The position numbers and the translations under genes were made by a program. From Synergistaceae bacterium (GTDB lineage: Bacteria; Synergistota; Synergistia; Synergistales; Aminobacteriaceae): a DNA stretch of 41,825 bases. The DNA is taken from NCBI GenBank assembly GCA_022837505.1, contig JALHFZ010000011.1:1-41825 (forward strand), in the 5' to 3' direction. The first letter of the stretch is position 1. Each line of letters starts with the position of its first letter. This document shows, in pieces, positions 16,220 through 22,425 of this stretch. The notes under the pieces were generated by a model, which saw nothing but the letters and a program-made list of their open reading frames with translations, did no database searches and was not told the origin of the DNA.

Positions 16220-17764
16220 TCAGTCGAGAGGACCGATGGCCTCCTCCACGCATTCCACCAGGGCTCCCCGGACGAGAAGGGCCTCAACCCTCTCGATGAA
16301 GGGGGCCAGGTACTCGTCGTGGCGGATGTAGGGGACCACGGAACGGATGCAGTCATGGGCCGCCACCGTCCCCTCTCCGGGTCTGAGGAGCCGGCTGAAG
16401 TCGAGCCCCTGGGATGCGGTGAGCAGCTCTATGGCGAGGACCCTCCGCACGTTGTCGAGGATCATCCTCCCCTTCCGGGCGGCCCAGGCTCCCATGGAGA
16501 CGTGGTCCTCCTGGTTGGCCGAGGAGGGGATGGAGTCCACCGAGGCGGGGTGGGCCAGAACCTTGTTCTCCGAGACCAGGGAGGCCGCCGTGTACTGGGC
16601 GATCATGAAGCCGCTGTTGAGACCGCTGTTCTCGATGAGAAAGGGGGGAAGGCCGGAGAGGCTCGAGTCCACCAGGCGGGCCTGCCGCCGTTCGGAGATG
16701 TTCGCCAGTTCCGCCAGGGCGATCCCGAAGAAGTCCATGGCGAGGGCGAGGGGCTGGCCGTGAAAGTTCCCTCCGCTGATGGCCACTCCGTCGGAGGCGA
16801 AGATGAGGGGGTTGTCCGTTACGGAGTTTATCTCCACCTCAAGGGTCTTCCGGACGTAGGCCAGGGCATCCCTCGTGGCCCCGTGGACCTGGGGGACGCA
16901 CCGGAGGGAATAAGCGTCCTGGACCTTTCCCCCTTTGTATCTTTCGATGATCTCGCTCCCCTCGATGAGCCGCCGGATATTCCGGGCGACGACCCCCTGC
17001 CCCGTGTGGGGGCGAAGGGCGTGGGTCCGCTCGTCGAAGGGGAAGGGAACGCCGTGGAGGGCCTCAATGGCGATGGCCGCCGAGATGTCCGCCGCCCTGG
17101 CGAGGGATTCGGCGTCGAGGAGGGCAAGGACCGCCATGGCGCCCATGGAGGCCGTGCCGTTGTTCAAAGCGAGCCCCTCCTTCGCCCCAAGCTGCACGGG
17201 GGAGAGCTCCGCCGTGGAGAGGGCCTTCGCCGCCGTCATGGTCCGCCCCCGGAAGCGCACCTTTCCGAGGCCGAGGAGGGGCAACGCCAGATGGGAGAGG
17301 GGGCAGAGGTCGCCGCTCGCCCCGAGGGACCCCTGACAGGGGACGAGGGGGTGGATTCCCAGATTAAGAAAGGCCACGAACTGGTTCAGCACAGCGAGGC
17401 TGATGCCTGAAAAGCCCCGGATGAGGCTGTTGATCCGAAGGAGCATCATGGCCCGGATGACGTCCTCGGGGAAGGGATCCCCCACGCCGCAGGCATGGCT
17501 TTTCAGAAGGTTCTCCTGAAGAAGCCTCCGGTCCTTCCGGGAGATCTTCACCGTGGCGAGATCGCCGAACCCAGTGGTGATGCCGTAGATCACGTCATCG
17601 GAATTCTCCCAGGTCTTCACCGCCGCCGAGGCTTCCTCCACCCGGCGGCACGCCTCATCGGAAAGGGCGACCTCGTACCCCCTCCGGGCAACATTCCCCA
17701 CGTCCTCAAGGGTCAGGGACTTCCCGTCGAGGGACAGAACCGGTCTCCCGTTTTTACTCTTCAC
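16220..17764 (-). CDS. hutH: Histidine ammonia-lyase
   Basis: HutH deaminates L-histidine to trans-urocanate, the first step of histidine degradation. The 514-residue product has the expected length. The MIO cofactor is formed from Ala149-Ser150-Gly151 in GSLGASGDLCPLSH. Other hallmarks are YGITTGFGDLA (60-70), LLKSHACGVG, LNNGTASMGAMAVLALLDAE, VQDAYSLRCVPQVHGA, SVTDNPLIF and SSANQEDHVSMG. The start is GTG (17764), and GTGA overlaps the hutI stop, so the two are translationally coupled. AAAGGGGA in the hutI end acts as its ribosome-binding site. Urocanase and the later Hut enzymes are not in the window. Confidence 0.96.
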   Translation of the reverse strand: MKSKNGRPVLSLDGKSLTLEDVGNVARRGYEVALSDEACRRVEEASAAVKTWENSDDVIYGITTGFGDLATVKISRKDRRLLQENLLKSHACGVGDPFPEDVIRAMMLLRINSLIRGFSGISLAVLNQFVAFLNLGIHPLVPCQGSLGASGDLCPLSHLALPLLGLGKVRFRGRTMTAAKALSTAELSPVQLGAKEGLALNNGTASMGAMAVLALLDAESLARAADISAAIAIEALHGVPFPFDERTHALRPHTGQGVVARNIRRLIEGSEIIERYKGGKVQDAYSLRCVPQVHGATRDALAYVRKTLEVEINSVTDNPLIFASDGVAISGGNFHGQPLALAMDFFGIALAELANISERRQARLVDSSLSGLPPFLIENSGLNSGFMIAQYTAASLVSENKVLAHPASVDSIPSSANQEDHVSMGAWAARKGRMILDNVRRVLAIELLTASQGLDFSRLLRPGEGTVAAHDCIRSVVPYIRHDEYLAPFIERVEALLVRGALVECVEEAIGPLD

Positions 17765-19002
17765 GCCACGAGTTCCCCTTTCTTGTAGACTTCCTCCACG
17801 GGAGAGACTCCTCCGTGATAGGCGAGGATGGCCGGGGTCTCTCCGTCGAGGACGAGAAAGTCCGCCTGCTTTCCTCTCTCAAGGGTGCCGCAGAGATCCC
17901 CTCTTCCGATGCCGCAGGCGCTGTTCTTCGTGGATGCGACGAGGGCCTCCTCCACGGTGAGCCCCATCCCCAGCACGGCAAGGCCGAAGACGTAGGGCAT
18001 GGATTCGGTGAAGGACGATCCGGGGTTGCAGTCCGTGGCGAGGGCCACGGGAACACCCTGGTCGATCATATAGCGGGCCCGGGCGAAGGGCTTGCGGAGG
18101 CTCCAGGCGGTGGCGGGCAGCAGGATGGCCACCGTGCCGGAGGCGGCGAGGGCGGCGATCCCCTGATCGCTCGCGGCGAGAAGATGTTCCGCCGAGACGG
18201 CGCCGAGCTCGGCGGCAAGGGCTGCTCCCCCCGTATCGTGGACCTCGTCGGCGTGGACCTTCAGGCCGAACCCCATCTCCTTTGCCTTCAGCAGTATGCG
18301 CCTCGTCTGTTCAATGGAGAAGACCCCCGTCTCGCAGAAGACATCGCAGAACAGGGCGATCCCCTGCTCTTTTACGGCCCCCAGCATCTCCGTAACGAGC
18401 AGGTCGACGAAATCGTCCCCCCGCCCCGCGTATTCCCTGGGGATGGCGTGGGCTCCCATGAAGGTGGGGACCACGTCGAGGGGGGTTTCCCTGCCGACCC
18501 GCCGGATGACGGAAAGCATCCGCAGCTCCGTCCCGGTGTCGAGGCCGTAGCCGCTCTTCATCTCCACGGTGGTGGTGCCGAAGGAGAGGGCGGAGAGGGC
18601 AAGGGCGGCGGTGGAGGCGAAAAGCTCTTCGTCCGAGGAAGCCCGCACGGCATCCACGGAGGAGAGGATCCCCCCGCCGCTTTTCAGAATGTCGAGATAG
18701 GATGTTCCCGCGAGACGAAGGGAGAATTCACCCTCCCTCCGGGCGGCGAAACACATGTGGGTATGGGGGTCGACGAAGCCGGGGATCACGCAGCGGCCGC
18801 CGCAGTCGATCTCCTCGTCCGCCCGGGCGGCCAGGGGAGAGGAGAGAATCTCCTCCTCCGGCCCCACGGCCTCGAGAAGGCCGTCCTTGATGAGCATTCC
18901 TCCGCCGGGGAGAAAGCGCACATGCCCCGAGGCGGCTCCGGAAGAGGGGGTGCTCCCCTCGGGAGTGAAGATCCGGGCGTTCCGGATGACCTTGACGATC
19001 AT
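17761..19002 (-). CDS. hutI: Imidazolonepropionase
   Basis: HutI hydrolyses imidazolone-5-propionate to N-formimino-L-glutamate, the third step of histidine degradation. It is a 413-residue amidohydrolase-superfamily protein. Metal-binding His80 and His82 lie in GFVDPHTHMCFA. Further markers are GGGILSSVDAVR, TTTVEMKSGYGLD, PTFMGAHAIPREY, LKVHADEVHDTGGAALAAELGAVSAEHLL, LLPATAWSL and ATDCNPGS, which holds the conserved metal-site Asp. The C-terminus (GKQADFLVLDGE) is complete. It is the first gene of the hutI-hutH pair. A TATAAT lies about 140 bp upstream, so the transcript would have a leader of roughly 135 nt. Confidence 0.96.
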   Translation of the reverse strand: MIVKVIRNARIFTPEGSTPSSGAASGHVRFLPGGGMLIKDGLLEAVGPEEEILSSPLAARADEEIDCGGRCVIPGFVDPHTHMCFAARREGEFSLRLAGTSYLDILKSGGGILSSVDAVRASSDEELFASTAALALSALSFGTTTVEMKSGYGLDTGTELRMLSVIRRVGRETPLDVVPTFMGAHAIPREYAGRGDDFVDLLVTEMLGAVKEQGIALFCDVFCETGVFSIEQTRRILLKAKEMGFGLKVHADEVHDTGGAALAAELGAVSAEHLLAASDQGIAALAASGTVAILLPATAWSLRKPFARARYMIDQGVPVALATDCNPGSSFTESMPYVFGLAVLGMGLTVEEALVASTKNSACGIGRGDLCGTLERGKQADFLVLDGETPAILAYHGGVSPVEEVYKKGELVA

Positions 19003-19121
19003 GACCGGAACCCCTGGGCACCCGCCGGTGCGATCCTCTTACCTGTCTTTGAAAATCCTCCTCCCGGGCGGGGGGGAAAGCAAGCTGTTCCGTCTGTCAT
19101 GGGAAGTACCTCCTGAGAGAA

Positions 19122-19183
19122 AGTGAAATCTGAACACGAATATATTATACAGTGAAATTTGTACAACGCGCAGTGGAAAAGTG
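19122..19183. repeat. Short direct repeats around the hutI promoter (candidate regulator sites)
   Basis: AGTGAAATCTG (19122-19132) and AGTGAAATTTG (19151-19161) differ at one position, and a looser copy AGTGGAAAAGTG (19172-19183) follows. Spacings are 29 and 21 bp, and the first two flank the minus-strand -10 of hutI. The arrangement resembles helically phased activator or repressor sites. This is inference. Confidence 0.4.
19144..19149 (-). promoter_or_regulatory. -10 element (TATAAT) of the hutI-hutH operon
   Basis: A perfect TATAAT lies on the minus strand about 140 bp before hutI. No good -35 sits at 17 bp, which would fit an activator-dependent promoter. Short direct repeats flank the site. 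Confidence 0.5.
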
Positions 19184-19217
19184 AAGAAACTGCTTTAAGG
19201 AGGGGTCCATTCCGATC

Positions 19218-19248
19218 AAAAAAGGGAGCCCCTCGGAGAAGGCTCCCC
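19218..19248 (-). terminator. Terminator of the class I aminotransferase gene
   Basis: On the minus strand GGGGAGCC and GGGCTCCC form a stem with a short loop, followed by TTTTTT. It lies about 10 bp past the aminotransferase stop and ahead of the hutI promoter region. Confidence 0.85.
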
Positions 19249-19258
19249 TTCAGATATT

Positions 19259-20443
19259 CTAGAGAAATTCCCGGAGGGCCTCTCCCAGACTGGCAATCCC
19301 CTCTTCGATGAGCTCGGGGGGCATGTTGGAGTAGTTCAGCCTCAGGGTGTTCTCGTGCCCTCCGTTGGGGAAGAAGGCCCCTCCGGGGACGAAGGCCACC
19401 TTTTTCTCCAGGGCCTTCAGAAAGAGATCCCGGGCGTTCACCCTTTCGGGAAGGGTGACCCAGGTGAAGAGCCCTCCTGCAGGGCGGGTGAAGGTCACTT
19501 CCTCCGGGAAGGCCCTCTCCATGGAGCGGAGCATGAGGTCCCGGCGCTCCCGGTAGAGGGCGATGAGCTTTTTGATGTGCTCTTCGATATCATATTCCGA
19601 GAGATAGGCGTCGATCTCGTACTGGCTGAGGGTTGAGGTGTGCAGGTCGGCGGCCTGTTTGAGGTTGCCGAAGGAGGCGAGGAGATCCTCTTCCCCGCAG
19701 ATCCATCCCACCCGCAGGCCGGGGCAGAAGATCTTCGAGAAGGTTCCGAGCATCACGACCTGCCCTCTCCTATCCAGTGATTTCAGGGAGGGAAGGATCT
19801 CCCCCTCGAAGCGGAGCTCCCCGTAGGGGTTGTCCTCGATGACCAGCACGTCGTACTTCGAGACGATCTCCATGAAGTCCTTTCTGCGCTGAAGGGGCCA
19901 GGTCTTTCCTGTGGGGTTCTGAAAATCGGGGATGACATAGACGATCTTAGCCCTTTTTTCGGAGGCCAGGGCCTTTTCGAGGTCGGCGCTCACCATCCCC
20001 TTGTCGTCCGTCTCGACCTCCCGGTATTCGGGAAGGCAGGCGTTGAAGGCCGAAAGGGCGGCAAGGTAGGTGGGGCTTTCGGAGAGGACGCAGTCCCCTT
20101 CGTCGAGGACCATCTTTCCGAGAATATCGAGGGACTGCTGGGAGCCTGTGGTTATGGCCACATTGGAGGCCTTCAGGTTTGTCCTGAAATTTTTGTTGGA
20201 CCGGGCGGCGATCTTCTCCCGGAGGGGAAGATGTCCCTCCGATGAGGAATACTGGAGAGCCCGTTTCCCCTGGTCAGCCAGCACCCGGGAGGAAATATGC
20301 TTCAGCTCCTCCACGGGAAAAAGCTCGGGGGCAGGGAGGCCTCCGGCGAAGGAGATAATCCCCGGATTTGCTGCCAGCCGAAGGATGGGGGTCAGATCGG
20401 ACTCCTGAAAGCGGGACATGCGCCGTGCGAACATTGGATTCAT
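19259..20443 (-). CDS. PLP-dependent aminotransferase, class I (2-aminoadipate transaminase / LysN-like)
   Basis: This 394-residue fold-type I aminotransferase converts an amino acid and a 2-oxo acid. Motifs are ISFAGGLPAPELFP near the N-terminus, LQYSSSEGHLPLREKIA, TTGSQQSLDILGK (cofactor phosphate site), VIPDFQNPTGKTW, VIEDNPYGELRF (Asp contacting the pyridine nitrogen), GTFSKIFCPGLRVGW with the Schiff-base lysine, and the late RLNYS arginine that binds the substrate carboxylate. The family includes LysN, kynurenine/2-aminoadipate and branched or aromatic transaminases; specificity is not readable here. GGAGG lies at good spacing before ATG 20443, with a TATAAT about 40 bp upstream. It has its own terminator. 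Confidence 0.92.
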   Translation of the reverse strand: MNPMFARRMSRFQESDLTPILRLAANPGIISFAGGLPAPELFPVEELKHISSRVLADQGKRALQYSSSEGHLPLREKIAARSNKNFRTNLKASNVAITTGSQQSLDILGKMVLDEGDCVLSESPTYLAALSAFNACLPEYREVETDDKGMVSADLEKALASEKRAKIVYVIPDFQNPTGKTWPLQRRKDFMEIVSKYDVLVIEDNPYGELRFEGEILPSLKSLDRRGQVVMLGTFSKIFCPGLRVGWICGEEDLLASFGNLKQAADLHTSTLSQYEIDAYLSEYDIEEHIKKLIALYRERRDLMLRSMERAFPEEVTFTRPAGGLFTWVTLPERVNARDLFLKALEKKVAFVPGGAFFPNGGHENTLRLNYSNMPPELIEEGIASLGEALREFL

Positions 20444-20482
20444 TCAGTAAACCTCCAGACAGAAGATGAAAGAATTGGCGGC

Positions 20483-20488
20483 ATTATA
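20483..20488 (-). promoter_or_regulatory. -10 element (TATAAT) of the aminotransferase gene
   Basis: A perfect TATAAT on the minus strand, about 40 bp before the ATG at 20443, implies a leader of roughly 30 nt that includes the GGAGG site. The -35 is weak. Confidence 0.5.
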
Positions 20489-20540
20489 CTCTTTCTTCTT
20501 CATGAATGAAAGTTTGTTACTAAAAACCCTATCCCCAGGT

Positions 20541-20614
20541 TGGGAAGTGCTGCCACCGGCAGAGGACAGGAGCAGCTTTTTTGCTCGTTGCCGGTCGCCG
20601 GGTTTCTTTTCCCA
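20541..20614. ncRNA. Nested-stem structured intergenic element of unknown function
   Basis: Three nested pairings are exact: TGGGAA 20541-20546 with TTCCCA 20609-20614; ACCGGCA 20555-20561 with TGCCGGT 20589-20595; GAGCA 20570-20574 with TGCTC 20582-20586. The apical loop contains a T-run (plus strand) or A-run (minus strand). It lies between the small membrane gene and the aminotransferase promoter. I compared it by eye with common riboswitches, SRP RNA and tRNA and recognise none. It could be the 3' region of the membrane-protein transcript or an independent small RNA; the strand is unknown. Confidence 0.35.
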
Positions 20615-20674
20615 TTCTCCCCCGCGCCGTTGGTGAGGAATTCGACCCCCTGACAAACGCGACAGTATGGCGGT

Positions 20675-20872
20675 CTATAAGATGCCGTGAACTCCGAGGA
20701 CGTGAAGAAGCACGAGGAAGAGGCCCAGGATCGCAGAGACCTTGTGAACTGCCAGAACCTTCGCCCCGGGAAATTTTTTTCGAAGCGACCGGCCGAAGAG
20801 CCCCGTGATCAGCGCCAGAGTAAGCAGAAGAAATCCTCCCGTTCCGGTGTAGACATAATATTGTCCGAGCAT
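20675..20872 (-). CDS. Small two-helix membrane protein with heme-ligand-like histidines
   Basis: The 65-residue protein has two hydrophobic helices (about 10-27 and 43-62) joined by a basic loop (GRSLRKKFPGAK). The second helix has His43 and His57, fourteen residues apart, plus His62 near its end (LLHVLGVHG). That His spacing within one helix is how b-type hemes are held in cytochrome b561 and ferric-reductase-like proteins, so it may be a minimal cytochrome-like unit. I do not recognise a named family. ATG 20872 is preceded by GGGAGGAAG at good spacing, which makes it a real gene. It is divergent from the 3-hydroxyacyl-CoA dehydrogenase gene. Confidence 0.75.
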   Translation of the reverse strand: MLGQYYVYTGTGGFLLLTLALITGLFGRSLRKKFPGAKVLAVHKVSAILGLFLVLLHVLGVHGIL

Positions 20873-21010
20873 TTTTCTTCCTCCCTTCCCTTATTCAACT
20901 CGATGATATTCTGCTACAATGCTGCAGGGATATCGAAAAGCAGGGCACCGGAGCGGATGGTCGCCCCTTCGATGCACTCTCTGACCATAACCTTAAAGGA
21001 GCTGATCTTG

Positions 21011-21955
21011 ATGCTGAAAATACCCTCCGCAATCTCTTCCCTCGGCACGGGGCTGATGGCCGCCACCACAGCGGCAACCCTCATTGCCGCCGGGCATTCC
21101 GTGATCTTCTGGGGGCGGACGGAGGAAAGCCTGCAGCGGGGGCGGGACGGGGCCGAGAAGGCCCTCCGGGAGCTTGAGGCAAACGGCCTTTTGAAGGAGC
21201 GAACCCCGGACTGTCTTGAGAGGATCTCGGGCACCACTCTTCTTTCCGAGGCGGTGAAGGGGGCATCCTTCATTATAGAGTCCCTGTCTGAAAATCTCGA
21301 ACTCAAGAGGAAGATTCTCGGAGAAACGGAAAAATACTGCTCTCCCGAGGCGATTCTGGCAAGCAATACCTCGGGGCTTCTGCCCTCGGCCATCGCTCTT
21401 TCCCTGAAGCGCCCCGGCCGGTTTCTCGTGACCCATTTCTGGAATCCGGCCCACCTCATCCCCCTGGTGGAGCTGTGCGCAGGGGAGAATACCGCCCCCG
21501 AGACCACCGCGCAGGTGAAGGCCTTTCTCGAATTCTCCGGAAAGAAGCCCGCAGTCCTGACGAAGGAGGCCCACGGTTTTATCGTCAATCGTCTTCAGTA
21601 TGCCCTTCTCCGGGAGGCCTTTTTCATCGTCGATTCCGGCATCGCCACCATGGAGGGGGTAGACAGCGCCATGAAGTCAAGCCTCGGGCGGCGCCTCGCC
21701 GATACGGGCCCCTTCGAGACGGCCGATCTGGGAGGGCTGGATGTCTTTCTGTCCATCATGGAGTATCTCTACCCCGATCTGTCAAGGGAATCCGATCCCT
21801 CCCCTCTCCTTCGCGAAAAAGTCGAAAAGGGCGATCTGGGGGCGAAAACCGGAAGAGGACTGTATGATTGGACGCCTGAAAAACGCTCCGCCATCCTGGC
21901 AAAACGCCAGAAGACCCTCATCCGCTTTTTGAAGGAGGATCTGAAGGACTCCTGA
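21011..21955 (+). CDS. 3-hydroxyacyl-CoA dehydrogenase family protein
   Basis: This is a 314-residue NAD-dependent dehydrogenase with the 3HCDH fold. The family covers 3-hydroxybutyryl-CoA dehydrogenase, L-gulonate 3-dehydrogenase and carnitine dehydrogenase. The N-terminal Rossmann domain has LGTGLMAATTAATLIAAGHSV (GxGxxA in place of GxGxxG), IIESLSENLELKRKIL, ASNTSGLLPS and THFWNPAHLIPLVEL with the catalytic His. The C-terminal dimerisation domain has HGFIVNRLQYALLREAF, DTGPFETADLGGLDV and TGRGLYDW. The frame is open upstream, but ATG 21011 has AAAGGAG at correct spacing and starts the conserved fold, so the longer version is rejected. Substrate is unknown; no thiolase or crotonase lies nearby to mark a beta-oxidation or butyrate operon. 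Confidence 0.88.
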   Translation: MLKIPSAISSLGTGLMAATTAATLIAAGHSVIFWGRTEESLQRGRDGAEKALRELEANGLLKERTPDCLERISGTTLLSEAVKGASFIIESLSENLELKRKILGETEKYCSPEAILASNTSGLLPSAIALSLKRPGRFLVTHFWNPAHLIPLVELCAGENTAPETTAQVKAFLEFSGKKPAVLTKEAHGFIVNRLQYALLREAFFIVDSGIATMEGVDSAMKSSLGRRLADTGPFETADLGGLDVFLSIMEYLYPDLSRESDPSPLLREKVEKGDLGAKTGRGLYDWTPEKRSAILAKRQKTLIRFLKEDLKDS

Positions 21956-21975
21956 GATGGGCTGCCGGGAAGGGG

Positions 21976-22425
21976 CTATTCTGCCGGCGAAACCGCTGCC
22001 GCGACGATCTCGAGGGTATTGCCGTCGGGGTCTTGTACGTAGGCGACCTTCTTCCCCCGGTTTGCTCCGGCGGGAACTGAACAGATTTTTCCGGCGAGTT
22101 TCCCTCCCCACTCGCCGATGCGGCCGACAAGTCCGTCGAAATCCCCGGTGATGAAACAGACATGGGCGCTTCCGATGTTGTTGGGAGAGGTGTCGATTTT
22201 CTTCCCCTTACCCTCGAGATACTCCACCAGCTCGAAGGAGGCGTTTTCCAGGGTGAAGTAGGCAAGGCGAAGCCGGGCTCCCGGTATTCCCGTGACGTCC
22301 TCGGCGTAGGGGGCCTCCCGCTCCCAGATCCCCTCGAGCTTCATTCCGAGGAAATCCCTGTAAAATGCCACGGACCGGTCAAGATCCTCCACTGTAAAGC
22401 TTGCGTGATGCAAAAGAGAGATCAT
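21976..22425 (-). CDS. VOC-family (glyoxalase/methylmalonyl-CoA epimerase-like) protein
   Basis: This 149-residue vicinal-oxygen-chelate protein has two beta-alpha-beta-beta-beta modules. The first is LHHASFTVEDLDRSVAFYRDFLGM, ending in FELVEYLEG; the second is IGSAHVCFITGDFDGLVGRI, ending in VQDPDGNTLEIV. The His and Glu positions expected for a divalent metal site (His6/7, the Glu of FELVEY, the His of AHVCF, the Glu of TLEIV) are all present, so a metal-dependent lyase or epimerase is plausible. The specific reaction is not readable. Its ATG overlaps the stop of the GGDEF gene (ATGA), so translation is coupled to the diguanylate cyclase, an unusual partner. Confidence 0.88.
   Translation of the reverse strand: MISLLHHASFTVEDLDRSVAFYRDFLGMKLEGIWEREAPYAEDVTGIPGARLRLAYFTLENASFELVEYLEGKGKKIDTSPNNIGSAHVCFITGDFDGLVGRIGEWGGKLAGKICSVPAGANRGKKVAYVQDPDGNTLEIVAAAVSPAE

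Noticed and set aside
17815..19116. 433-codon plus-strand frame opposite hutI
   Set aside because: Shadow frame; hutI on the other strand has all family motifs.
20600..20670. T-arm-like sequence (GTCGAATTC) suggesting a tRNA
   Set aside because: The stem has only wobble-rich pairing, and no acceptor or anticodon arms can be built around it.
20687..21010. Upstream extension of the 3-hydroxyacyl-CoA dehydrogenase frame
   Set aside because: The open frame overlaps the divergent small membrane gene and its promoter; ATG 21011 has the correct ribosome site and begins the Rossmann fold.
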